In this document: positions 41,101 to 50,318 of the stretch, one piece after another
How the letters are laid out: each line of letters starts with the position of its first letter
Numbering within the stretch: the first letter of the stretch is position 1
DNA from: Isotricha intestinalis
Taxonomy: Eukaryota; Ciliophora; Litostomatea; Vestibuliferida; Isotrichidae
Direction: 5' to 3'
DNA: 53,830 nucleotides
Assembly (NCBI GenBank): GCA_023807065.1
Contig: JAJJLU010000398.1
Location: forward strand, 1-53,830
The notes under the pieces: model-generated
Databases searched by the model: none
Told to the model about the DNA's origin: nothing
What the model saw: the letters and a program-made list of their open reading frames with translations, nothing else
Translations under genes and position numbers: made by a program

Positions 41101-42084
41101 ATAATGATTAAAGCAATATTAAACTTAAATCATAGGAATTTAATAATAATATGTGAATATATTTTAAGTAAAATATCAAATGAATCTTTATCAAATATTT
41201 GGGTATATAAATTACGTGATTTAATAAATTCTATGACTTCAAATATAGATGAATCAGAATATGTTTCATTTAATATACAACCATTATCATCAATAGAAAA
41301 AATAAAATATAATACAAATTGTATTTCAAGTGATATAAAAATAATATTAAAAAATTATCCTTTCACTCAATTAACAGAAAATTTAATAACTTTATATAAA
41401 AACATATCAGAAAAAACATATGAAGAAATAAATAGATTTTTTAGGGAAAAAATATTAAGAGTAGAAAATCCAAATGCTTCAGTTTTAGCATCATTTGTTT
41501 TAAAAGAAAATTCAAATTTTTATACAGTATCACCACCATATTTAAAAACAAAAAATTTAAAAAAATATAGTTTAGTATTAGATTTAGATGAAACAATAAT
41601 TCATTTTAAAGTAAATCCAAATAATGATTCTGAAGGAGTTTTAAGAGTAAGACCAGGAATATATGAATTTTTAGAAAAATTAGGAAAATATTATGAAATT
41701 ATAGTATTTACAGCAGCAACTCAAGATTACGCAGATTTATTAATAGATGCAATTGAAGAAAATAAAATATATTTTGATTATAGATTATACAGACAACATG
41801 CAATTATATTTGATAATGATTTTGTTAAAGATTTAAATAGATTAGGAAGACCAATTGATAAAATTATTATTGTTGATAATATGCCTCAAAATTTTAGATT
41901 ACAAAAAGATAATGGAATTAATATTAGAGCTTTTTGGGGTGAAGATCCTTATGATACTGCACTTATTGATTTATGCCCTATTTTAATTAATATTGCTAAA
42001 GAAGGAGGAGATGTTAGAGTTGGGTTAAGAAAATATAGAGATGAAATTGTTAGGAAGGTTACTTCTAATATTTCAAAACATTAG
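38143..42084 (+). CDS. Large SCP/FCP1-type phosphatase with charged helical and Asn-rich leader
   Basis: This 1313-aa protein ends in an FCP1-homology phosphatase domain (about 1141-1313). It has LVLDLDETIIHF (Asp1147, Asp1149), RVRPGIYEFLEKL, IIVFTAATQDYADLLIDAI, FDYRLYRQHAI, LNRLGRPIDKIIIVDN and FWGEDPYDTALIDLCPIL. That is the full signature of the CTD small-phosphatase family. Before it, residues 890-1140 look ordered and helical. Residues 1-380 are acidic/Asn-rich with CK2-like sites (SDSEDEDHFE, SSSEDEKEK). About 385-610 is an uninterrupted Lys/Glu/Arg helix built partly from a six-copy 19-residue repeat. About 610-880 is Asn-rich. It is far longer than typical SCPs (about 260-470 aa). 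It ends in TAG. Confidence 0.85.
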   Translation: MDSHSSEDEDNIIYHHKRENNGIDTIENSIDIEFNKNGYNYKITKNISYKKNLDNNKNDEDNNNNYYPSNQNFQNKKVEKTTIMKKFYDNKNKKKNEESKSNINENFENSENKKDKNIDNNLKNKNALLAEKLKILFQKKNNTENKNVKRFEDLKYSSESSSSSDEDIFNKFKNENKKNLISDSEDEDHFENNKIKYEKNSIHQNEEEEELEISSSEDEKEKIKKEQKELELRAQKLIQIMTMKKSKNKKEDNEEEELNNSNNNINDNNKINNKNENNNSDNNENIKYEKDNNSLDNKTSIKQIINNQNPNKFYQEEIEEYNDDGQNSIVKKRRTKIIYNSYDNNNSNEENDELNTSFDNNKEKNNISSKKNAQINGLRNIFEMLKEKQKEKEEEKKLKVENEKLRKEKEEEELRKKKELEEKLKKEKEEEELRKKKELEEKLRKEKEEEELRKKKELEEKLKREKEEEELRKKKELEEKLKREKEEEELRKKLELEEKLRKEKEEEELRKKLELEEKLRKEKEALEQLELIKKEKERKKREEEKKREEELKEQEEIKLKEKKRLEEEMRRKENQRKKFEEIQSQYEKIKEQEAKLRKEEKNRTSKNIITPKISSSNLNDNFILNNNNTNTSFLSNYNNNNNIFNNNIINNNINNKSNNNQLISNYLTSTPIINNEKKYNNKFQTSIENEYKKQSSFPNVQNQEKEVTLFEENSNKQDKSFDYGTTYQKKIPSGFSNQNIGTRSTKALIYSKKGIRTNSNEKNNLSMINYTNNSNFNTTTSFNSINSGNKKIYENNNKRNNMNNSINYNKINYTNSSNLNNSFQEPTYKKCSNIYCRSPGKYSNPKANLKSYNNNNNIRYSKNNDYEKLNNSVNQINNTSYSNNKSQNNFYSSNNQNSLSINLEDLIVLEEKLSEIINALNTNKYMSNECFEWWNYYFNCSLYGHIEKCFIGNDSNIIKSSINYSLFSIMLCYDISFDRSLITKVFIMIKAILNLNHRNLIIICEYILSKISNESLSNIWVYKLRDLINSMTSNIDESEYVSFNIQPLSSIEKIKYNTNCISSDIKIILKNYPFTQLTENLITLYKNISEKTYEEINRFFREKILRVENPNASVLASFVLKENSNFYTVSPPYLKTKNLKKYSLVLDLDETIIHFKVNPNNDSEGVLRVRPGIYEFLEKLGKYYEIIVFTAATQDYADLLIDAIEENKIYFDYRLYRQHAIIFDNDFVKDLNRLGRPIDKIIIVDNMPQNFRLQKDNGINIRAFWGEDPYDTALIDLCPILINIAKEGGDVRVGLRKYRDEIVRKVTSNISKH
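39364..39705 (+). repeat. Six-copy 57-bp tandem repeat coding a 19-residue charged helix
   Basis: Six exact-length 57-bp copies lie at 39364-39420, 39421-39477, 39478-39534, 39535-39591, 39592-39648 and 39649-39705. Each encodes EKEEEELRKKKELEEKLRK or a close variant (K/R swaps; copies 5-6 have KKLELEEK). The frame is preserved because 57 is a multiple of 3. The sequence predicts a stable single alpha-helix rather than a regular coiled coil. Confidence 0.92.
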
Positions 42085-42261
42085 TTTTTTGATTTTATAT
42101 AAACAAAGTTTTTTAAAATTTTTTTTTTCCATTTTTCATTATTATAATTTAGGATTAATGTTAAATTATGACTTGATTTTTTTTTAATTTAAAATTTTTT
42201 TAATTTTTTGATGTTTTATTATTTTTTTATATTATTGAAAAAAAATATAAATTTATAATAT

Positions 42262-42514
42262 ATGGATATTTTAAAAGAATTATTTGTATATAAAATTTTT
42301 AATATTTCTTTAGGAAAAATTTATATGTTGTTCACAAAATAATTCTAAACAAACTAAAGATATAGTCATTGATAATAACAATGATAATATAAATAAAGAA
42401 TCAGAGAGAAAATTAGAGGAAGAAAATAGTAATGATCCATTAAGTAAATTTAAATCTAAAAGTAAAACACAAAAGAAAAGTGGATTTATAAGAGCTCCAA
42501 CAGTTTTAAACTAA
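42262..42514 (+). CDS. Small two-exon gene, 74 aa, with a CC motif
   Basis: Exon 42262-42285 (MDILKELF) and exon 42314-42514 flank a 28-nt intron (42286-42313, GTATAT...CTTTAG) that fits the intron pattern elsewhere in the window. The spliced frame starts MDILKELFEKFICCSQNN, continues polar and charged (RKLEEENSNDPLSKFKSKSK) and ends GFIRAPTVLN then TAA. Adjacent cysteines after an amphipathic helix suggest a palmitoylated membrane anchor. The strand is A-rich with coding-like codons, unlike flanking sequence. Function is unknown. A TGTATATA Pumilio-type motif lies 64 bp past the stop. Confidence 0.6.
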
Positions 42515-42682
42515 TATTTTTTGTATAAATTTATATTATTTTATTTCGTAAATGAATGGTTTTAATTTTATTAAGTCTGTATATATATTCAATCATTTTT
42601 TTCTATTGTTTTCAATATTTCAAAAGTAAATTTAAACTAAAAAAAATAATATAATTTTTTAATTTTTTCATTTATTTCCTAA

Positions 42683-43798
42683 ATGAATTCAACAGAAAAC
42701 AATTTAAGCAATGTAAATAATATATATATAAAAAAAGATTGTGAAGAAGAAAAAAAACCAAAAATTTCAGAAGAAAAAATAAAAGAAATAGTATTAGAAT
42801 ATAAAGAAGCATTAATAAGAGAAATAGAAATTATATTAATAATTATATATGATAAAAATATGAAAGAAGAAAATGAAATAGAAGATGATAAAGAAAAAAA
42901 AGAAAACGAAGAATCAAATAAAAGATTAGAAAAATCTAAAAATCAAATTTCAAAATTTTCTGAAATTTTAGGTTCTTATTTTAATAATTTTATAAAAGAA
43001 ACTTTATTTATAAAAATGTATGAGAATATAAATAAATGTAAATTACAAATTTTTGAAATAAAAGAAATAAAAGATTTATTATTAACTAAAATTTTAATTG
43101 ATGAAAGAAAAAGAGTTTCATCTCCAAATAGAAGTTTAATAAAAAATAAGAAGAAATTAAATAGAAGTAATTCAACATTAAATCATAGTAGTCATAATTT
43201 AAAAATTGCTTTAACTACTCTTTTTGGTCATTTAAGAAATTTAAAAAGAAGTTTAGATAATAGTGTTAATGACATTGAAAATATTTTTAAAGTCCCATTA
43301 AGTGAATTTCCAGATTATAATATTTATGAAATTCAATTAATTTTTTTTTATGAAATCTTCCAAAATGATCCTTTAATTAAAGATTGCATTGAAAAATTTA
43401 AATATAATAGTGATTATCATATTGCAATCAAAGAAATTGAATTTGGAATTCAAAGTATTTTTGGTCAAATTATTAATAAAAAATTTATTTTTCAAAAAGA
43501 AAAAAAGAAAATTAAAAAAAAAATTAAAAAAAAGAGAAAAAATAATAAAAAAGGAAATAATAAAATAAAAAAAGTAAATATGGAAAACAATTTTTTGATC
43601 GATAATGATGTAAAAATAGAAAACAATGAAGAAAATAAAATTGAAAATAAAGAAGATAATGAAGTAAATAATTTTAAACGTAATTTACAAATTTTCAATG
43701 AAGAACCTTCAAAAAAGAAAAAATTAAAATGTAATGTTTCTAAAAAATGGCTTAACCATCTTTTGAATGATTTAGAAAATTGTAAAACTTTGAGTTAA
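42683..43798 (+). CDS. Coiled-coil basic/acidic protein, function unknown
   Basis: This 371-aa protein has an N-terminal helical part (EEKIKEIVLEYKEALIREIEIILIIIYDK), a second helical region around ISKFSEILGSYFNNFIKETLF, and a more conserved-looking middle (ALTTLFGHLRNLKRSLDNSVNDIENIFKVPLSEFPDYN). A strong nuclear-localisation-like run follows (KKKIKKKIKKKRKNNKK, near 273-290). The C-terminus KKWLNHLLNDLENCKTLS is ordered again. It could be a nuclear or chromatin-associated protein, but no named domain is recognised. It ends in TAA. Confidence 0.6.
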   Translation: MNSTENNLSNVNNIYIKKDCEEEKKPKISEEKIKEIVLEYKEALIREIEIILIIIYDKNMKEENEIEDDKEKKENEESNKRLEKSKNQISKFSEILGSYFNNFIKETLFIKMYENINKCKLQIFEIKEIKDLLLTKILIDERKRVSSPNRSLIKNKKKLNRSNSTLNHSSHNLKIALTTLFGHLRNLKRSLDNSVNDIENIFKVPLSEFPDYNIYEIQLIFFYEIFQNDPLIKDCIEKFKYNSDYHIAIKEIEFGIQSIFGQIINKKFIFQKEKKKIKKKIKKKRKNNKKGNNKIKKVNMENNFLIDNDVKIENNEENKIENKEDNEVNNFKRNLQIFNEEPSKKKKLKCNVSKKWLNHLLNDLENCKTLS

Positions 43799-44492
43799 AG
43801 TATTTTTTAATATAATCAACATAATATTTTTTTCAATAAGAATTATAAAAGAATTTTATAAAAAAAGTTAATATATTATTAAGATTTTTTTATATTAAAT
43901 AGAAAAAATTAAAAATTAATTTAATATTATCTTTTTTAAACATTTGTAAATCATTTAAATTAATAAATTTAATCAAAAAAAAATCATAATTTAGGAATTT
44001 TTATTGGGGATTATGATTGGGTCCAATCCCCATAATTAAAATAAATTATGTTTAAAAAATAATATTAAAAAATAATTTTATTTTATTTTAAGTTAAATAT
44101 TTATTCTATAAATAAAAAAAGAATTCTATTAATTTTTTATTTTTAAAAAAGATATCTCAAAGAAATTTTTATCACATTAATTTATAAAAACAAATAAAAT
44201 ATATATTTATCATTAGATTATCAATTATCAATTATTTGTGATAATTTTTGGTTTTTAGGATTGAAATTAACAAATTCTTTTAAATTTAAATAAAAAGTAA
44301 ATGTTTAAATTTAATTATGATTCTTTTAATTTTTTTATCATTTCCTATTATAAATATTATTTAAAATTTAGAAATTTGTTCATTTTATTTTATTCTTTAT
44401 TGTTTTAACAAATAATGATAATTATTTTTTTAGAAATATTTCAATAACTTTCATTTTAAAGTTTAAAAAAAGTTTTCTATAAAATATTTATT
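43799..44492. other. Convergent intergenic region with telomere-like motif
   Basis: Between the coiled-coil gene and the surface-protein gene 3' ends. Its one notable element is the G/C-rich telomere-like inverted motif at 44003-44031, listed separately. The rest is plain A+T. Confidence 0.5.
44003..44031. repeat. Interstitial telomere-like inverted motif
   Basis: The stretch carries ATTGGGGA (44003-44010), ATTGGG (44016-44021) and CCAATCCCC (44023-44031). The first two match the G-strand of the terminal CCCCAAT repeat and the last matches its C-strand, so they face each other. GATTGG-GT-CCAATC is a tight inverted repeat, and GGGGATT pairs with AATCCCC around it. It is the most G+C-rich noncoding spot noticed in the window. 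Confidence 0.6.
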
Positions 44493-44876
44493 TTAAAAGA
44501 AAAAATATAAAAAGATTAATAAAAAAGAGGTTTTTAATCCAAAAGCCGAAGATGATTCACATTTTCCTTGAGTTGCAGCAGTAAATACACATCCAGCAGC
44601 AGAAGCACAAGCATCACCAGCAGCATTAAGAGCACAAGATGCAGCTATAGATTCACATGCAGTTGAGCCATCATTTACTTTACAATTTGTCGTGTCTGCA
44701 CAAGTTAGGCTAGGTGTAGTTGTAGCAGTAGCACAATCAGTTTTTTTTACACATGTTGCAGCTGCTCCATCTGTCCATTTACAACTACCTGTACATTTAT
44801 CTTTTGCTTTTGATGAACAATCATCACAAAATGATAATGCTATTAATAATAAAGTTACATAAATGAAAGATTTCAT
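44493..44876 (-). CDS. GPI-anchored Cys-rich surface protein (immobilisation-antigen-like)
   Basis: This 127-aa protein has an N-terminal signal peptide (MKSFIYVTLLLIALSFC, cleavage near 16-18). A Cys/Ala/Thr-rich ectodomain follows, with 13 cysteines at 17, 20, 28, 32, 42, 48, 59, 65, 74, 81, 90, 96 and 106. A C-terminal hydrophobic tail (SSSAFGLKTSFLLIFLYFFF) after small residues is typical of GPI attachment near Ser109-Ser110. This architecture matches ciliate surface or immobilisation antigens, although those are usually several times longer. The gene is visibly G+C- and Ala-codon-rich compared with all its neighbours. It lies about 460 bp from an interstitial telomere-like motif. It ends in TAA. 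Confidence 0.78.
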   Translation of the reverse strand: MKSFIYVTLLLIALSFCDDCSSKAKDKCTGSCKWTDGAAATCVKKTDCATATTTPSLTCADTTNCKVNDGSTACESIAASCALNAAGDACASAAGCVFTAATQGKCESSSAFGLKTSFLLIFLYFFF

Positions 44877-45309
44877 TTCTTATTATTTGTTTAAATTTTT
44901 CTTCTTTTTGATATTTATTCTTCATGTCGTTTCATCATCTTACAACTTATAACATAAAAAAAAAGATTTATATTTTTAGTTAAAAAAAAATTTATTTTAT
45001 TTTTGGAATTATTTTATGATGGTAATAAAGAATAAAATAATTATCAATTTAATAAACTTAAATACTAAAATCATTTATTAAAATATTAAAATAAATAATA
45101 TGGAATATAAAGATTTTCTAAATATAATTAATTTATAAATTTTACTTTTTTATTTCATTATATAATAAATAAAGTTTCATTAATTTTTTAAGTTATTGTT
45201 TTTTATTTATTCCAAAAAAATTAATAATATTAATTGATATTTGTAAAAAATTATGTAATAAATTAAAAAAAGCACTATACAAATATAATTTTCTTTTTTT
45301 AATGAAACC
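44877..45309. other. Intergenic region
   Basis: It lies upstream of the surface-protein gene and downstream of the kinase gene. A 7-codon minus-strand frame (MMKRHEE, 44915-44938) ends 38 bp before the surface-protein start and would be an upstream ORF if transcribed. Otherwise nothing. Confidence 0.4.
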
Positions 45310-48300
45310 TTATTCCTGATTCTTACATAATAAATAATAAGTAGCAGTAGCATAATTAATTTCATTATTTTTTAAACAATTACTTAAATATTTTTTATCA
45401 TATCCAACATTCATTTCAATATGTTTTATAATATCATTTCTAATATTAATTTTATGAGAAAATTGAGAAATGGAATCATTACTTAAAGATCTTTCTTTAG
45501 GAGAATTTAAATAAATATTATTATTTGTTTTTCTTTCAGAAATATTATTACTTTTAAATATATTTTGAAATTCAAATTTAGGAGAAATTGGTTTAGAAAA
45601 AGAAATATTATTTGAACTTGTATTTATCATATTTGAATCATTTGATTTTTGAGTTTTCATAATTCCATTATCAAAATCTTTATTATTATTTAATTCATAT
45701 TTTAAATTTGCTCTTTGTGCTTTTCCTCTATATTTACAAATATTATTTTCAATTTGAATTTCATTATTTATTATATTTTCATTATATTCAGCATAAGAAT
45801 TATAAGGAGCTAAAATTAAACTTTTAGTTAAACCCATTTTCTTCTTTTCTTCATTAATAGTATCTAAATTTTTATCTGTAAAATTTTCAATTAAATCTAA
45901 TTTACAACTATTTAAATAATCAACATCATATTTCCCTAATAAAATTTTTTCAGCATCAGTAAATAAATTAACTTCTTTTCTATAATTAACATTAACTCCT
46001 GAAAGCCAAGGATGATTTAAAATTTGATTAATATTAAGTCTTTTATTAGGATCACTTTGTAATAAACCATCAATTAAATTATTAAGTGAATTAGAAACAC
46101 CATTTAATTGATGATATTTCCCAGATAAAATTAATTTTTGTAAATCTTTAATATTATTAGCTTTAAAAGGTTGAAGACCACTAATCATATAATATAAAGT
46201 TACACCAGCAGACCAAATATCACATTTAAAACCTTCATAACCTTTATCTCTAAAAATTTCAGGTGCTATATAAGCTGGAGTTCCACAATGATCATACATT
46301 ATATCATTTTCATTTATTATTTTAGATACTCCAAAATCACATATTTTTATTGTATTATTTAAATCCATTAGAATATTATCTAATTTTATATCTCTATGTA
46401 CTATTTTGTTTTTGTGAATATATTGTAATCCTAATATTAATTGTTTAAATATTATTTTCGCTGAATTTTCACATATTTTCGTTCTTTTTTGAAGAAATTT
46501 TAATAAATCTCCACATATATATTCCATTATTATTAAAATGTGAGTTTCAGTTTCAAAGGAATCTAATATTCTATTTTATTTTTATATAAATATATATTTT
46601 TACTGTGATATAAAAGGATGTTTCAATTTACTTAATATTTCAATTTCATGTTTTATTTTTTGTCTTGTGTTTTTTGATTTCATATTTTTTTTATTAAATG
46701 ATTTAATTGCAACTAAACGACCTGAACAAAGATGTAATGCAATATTAACTTTTCCAAAAGCACCTTTTCCAATAATTCTTCCATATTTATAAAAATGGAA
46801 TTGAGAAGGAGGATAAATTCCTTTTGTATAATGAACTATATTTTAAATTAATTATAAAGTTATTTTACATCTTTTTATATAATCAGATATTTTTTCCATT
46901 TCTTTTTTGTAATATGATGATTCTTTCATTGTTGATTGTAATGATTGAGTAGTTAAATTATTCTTCTCTTCTTTTATTTCTTCTTTTTTTTTTTGTTCAT
47001 TCTTAAATATATTTAAAGTTATTTTTTTTATATTTTGAACATGTTCTTTTTTATTTAATTTATTATTATCACTATTTTTCTTTTGATTATTTTTATTTTT
47101 TTGAGAATCTCTAATTGAATTATTATTATTATATAATTTAGAATTATTTCCTATATTTGAATATTCTTCTATTCTACTTGAAGACTTTGAATTTTGTTTA
47201 CTTTGAACTGTTGTTAAAGATTTTGAATTTTTTAATTGTTTTTGAAGTTTCATTTGTAAATGTTCTTTTTCTATATCTTCTTTTTTTTTACTTGATTTAT
47301 TACTTAATGAAGAAGTATTTTTTGTTGAATTATTATTTTTTAATCCTGAAGTTATATATTCTAAATATTTTATGTTATTCATTTTAACAAAATTTTTATT
47401 TGTTAAATTTGCTTGAGAATTTTTTAATAATTTACTTGTTTTTGAATTATTTAATTTCGAAGAAATTTCAGATAAATTTTTTATATGAAAAGGATTATTT
47501 ACTTGATGTAAATTATTCATACTTGAATTAATTGAAAAATTATTTTTTGATTTTAATAAAGTAGAAATAAAAGGTTTTGATACATTTATATTTTTTTTTT
47601 GATTAGGAATTAATAAATTTAAAATTTCATTTTTAACTGAATTTTTTTTTATATTTGATTTTTTTTTTGAATTATTTTTTGAAGGATAAGAAGTTTTATT
47701 TAATTTCTTCTTTATATCAAACTTAGAATCCAAAGGAAAAAAAGTTCCACTTGATTTATTCAATTTATATTTTTCAGGTAATTTCTTATTTTCTTTTTTA
47801 GATAAACTATTATATAAATAACTTTTTAAAGTTATATTATTATTATTTTTCCCTTTTGAACTATTATTACTTTTTATGTTTGAATTACTATAAAAATTTC
47901 CATGACTGAAAGAATTAATAATTGAATATTTTTTAATTTGAGAAAAATCACTTGAAATATTTCCTTTTTCTTCTTTGAAATTTGAATTATCAAAATTTGG
48001 AATTAAAGAATGAAAATGATTGTCTTCATCTAAAGAACTATTATTCCCTTTAATAAATTTATAATTACTTATATTATTTTGTAAATTTTTTGAATTATTT
48101 TTTAAAGAATTTTCCAAATGACTATTAAAAATATTTGAAGGAGTTAACTTTGATAAACTATTTTGAGTTGAATGTTGTTTAGAATATATTTTTTGAATCT
48201 TTTTCATAAATAAAGGATCAAACTTATTATCTTTTAAAAAATTAATTCTATTTGTTTGAATAATTTGATTATTATTATTAATATAATTGCTATCTAAAAA

Positions 48301-48579
48301 AATATCTCTTTTATCATTTAAAATTTCTCTCATTTGTTCTATATTATTATTTGAATTAAAAACATGATTTGGAGAATTTTTTGATGTTTTATATTTATGA
48401 ATTGGCTTTTCTTTATTAATTCCTTTCCTGAAAGTATTTGTTAAATTTTTTGAATCATTTTTATATTTATTTATGTTATTTAATGATTTATCAGATGATA
48501 TTTTATATTGTTTTGATAATAGTTGTCTCATATAGTCTTTAAGAGGACTTTTGGATTTTGAATTATATCCATCATTCAT
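45310..48579 (-). CDS. Ser/Thr protein kinase with long Ser/Asn-rich leader (ciliate CAMK/SNF1-like family)
   Basis: Three exons, 48579-46869, 46835-46604 and 46570-45310, flank two 33-nt introns (46836-46868 and 46571-46603). They splice to exactly 1068 codons. The leader of about 570 aa is low complexity, ending in a helix that runs across the first junction (EKISDYIKRFHYTKGIYPPSQF). The kinase domain, about 588-845, has the Gly loop IIGKGAFGKV, Lys in VAIKSFNKK, HRDIKLDNIL, CDFGVSK, a GTPAYIAPE activation segment, DIWSAGVTLYYMISG and NHPWL. All catalytic residues are present. After it comes an Asn/Ser linker and a UBA-like C-terminal helix pair (YDKKYLSNCLKNNEINYATATYYLL), as in SNF1/MARK-type kinases. 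Targets are unknown. It ends in TAA. Confidence 0.88.
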
Positions 48580-48992
48580 TATAACTTTATTTTATTTAAT
48601 TAGTATTAATTTAAAAAAAATAATTTTAAATTTTTAAATTCTTTTCATTCTAATGAATTATTTAAATATTAGAATTTTTTATATTCAATTATCAATATAT
48701 ATAAGTTTTTTCCTTTTTTATTATATTATTTTTTTCAAAAAAACATATCTTATTTATTTTTTGCAAAAGCAATATTTATTCATCTTTTTTATATCCTCGA
48801 AATTTTGATAAATGCGTTTAAATATTATTCAAAAAAGAAGGAATAATTAAGATGAATTCATTAATAAAAAAATATTGAATGTAGATATTCGATATTTAAT
48901 ATAAATACATTACAAAATTATAAATGTCTAAATTTTTTTTAAAAATAAAAATGAATTAAAAATAAAAAAAATTATAATAATAATATATTAAA
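48580..48992. other. Divergent intergenic region
   Basis: Between the kinase start (minus) and the RRM gene start (plus); it should hold both promoters. No element or RNA gene recognised. Confidence 0.5.
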
Positions 48993-49967
48993 ATGAATAC
49001 AGCAAATAAAACATTATGGTTAGGGAACATTGAATCTTGGATGGATTCAGATTTTTTAAAAGAAACTTTAAAAGAATTAGGAATTTTCCCAACGAAAATT
49101 ACTTTAAAAACAAAAGTTTCAAAAAGAGGATGTGCATTCCTTGAATTTGATTCTCATGAAACAGCTTTAAATGTTCTAAACAAATATAATGGAATAATAT
49201 ATAAAAAAATAAATATTAAATTAAACTGGGTAAAAAAAACTGATCGTTTAAATATAATAAAACCAGTTAAATTTACAGTAAAATATAATATTTAAAAAAT
49301 AATATTTTTTTAGTTATTTGTTGGAAATATTGATAAAACAATTTCAAATGAAGAACTAAAAAATTATTTTTTAAAGTTATATTCATCAATAATAAGTGTT
49401 AAAATAATATTTGATCAAATAACAGGAAGATCAAAAGGTTTTGGCTTTGTTGAATTTACAAATTATAGGGAATTTAATAAAGCTTTAAATAATAAAAATC
49501 CAGTTTATTTTGGAAAACAAAAATTGGTTTTTAATTCAGGAAAAAATAAATATGATGAAAATGATTCTTCACTTTTAACAAATAATATTATTACTCATAG
49601 TGATAGTACAAATTCATTTAATTTAACTCAATTATCAACTGAAACTGGAAATTCTTTTTTTAATAATTCTAATAGAAATTCTATTAATTCTTTTATTGAA
49701 GATAATAATAAACCTATTATTAAAAAAGTTTTTGTTAGAAATGAAGATGAACAATTTCAAATTGATGTTAATAATGCTTTTAATAATATTTCTGAAATGG
49801 CTTTTTATAGTGGAAAAGGTGATTTAAATCAATGTAATTATTATTGTAATTATTTTATGAAAAAAAATAATTCAGAATATTATTGTAATGAAAGAGAGTT
49901 TAATGGAAATTGTTTTAATTATAATAAATTTGAAAATAGTCAAATATATAATAATAATTTTGTCTAA
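48993..49967 (+). CDS. Two-RRM RNA-binding protein (SECp43/Nam8/RBP45-like)
   Basis: Exons 48993-49277 and 49314-49967 flank a 36-nt intron (49278-49313) that contains an in-frame TAA. Splicing gives 312 aa and restores KPVKFT-LFVGNID across the junction. RRM1 (residues 7-82) has RNP2 LWLGNI and RNP1 GCAFLEF. RRM2 (96-170) has RNP2 LFVGNI and RNP1 KGFGFVEF. The paired RRMs, the WLGNIESWMDSDFL opening and the KLNW end of RRM1 resemble the SECp43 (TRNAU1AP), Nam8 and RBP45 group, which bind tRNA-Sec, U1 snRNP-associated RNA or poly(A) RNA. The C-terminal 140 residues are Asn/Ser-rich with cysteines. The third RRM of Nam8/RBP45 is missing. It ends in TAA. Confidence 0.85.
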
Positions 49968-50318
49968 GTTATATTTTTTGTAAATAAAAATATAATTATT
50001 TTTTTTATTTATTCTTATTATATTCAATTAGTCATTCAAAATAAAATATTTTATTTAAAGAATAATATTTTTCTTTTATTTTATGAAAGAAAAAAAAGAT
50101 AAATCAAAGAAAAATTTTCTCTATTATAAAATTTAACAAATACCTAAAATAACAAATAAAAGTTTTTTTCCCAATTAATTAATCTTTCAAACAAGATCAG
50201 AAAAATAATATTAAGATTTTTTCTATTGAAATTTAAAACTACACTTTATAAATAAAAATAATATAATATATATAACTAAATATATTATTATAATAAATAA
50301 GAATATTATTTTTTTTAT
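49968..50318. other. Convergent intergenic region
   Basis: Between the RRM gene and the Rab gene 3' ends. A+T-rich; nothing recognised. Confidence 0.5.

Noticed and set aside
44003..44031. tRNA T-arm or tRNA gene
   Set aside because: The TCCAATCCCC part vaguely resembles a T-arm, but no acceptor stem, D-arm or anticodon arm fits, and the telomere-unit match is better.
46852..48579. Separate Ser/Asn-rich gene upstream of the kinase
   Set aside because: Its end runs into a standard 33-nt intron and splices in frame to the kinase Gly loop.
49524..49967. Separate small protein starting at 49524
   Set aside because: It is the C-terminal part of the two-RRM protein once the 36-nt intron is removed.
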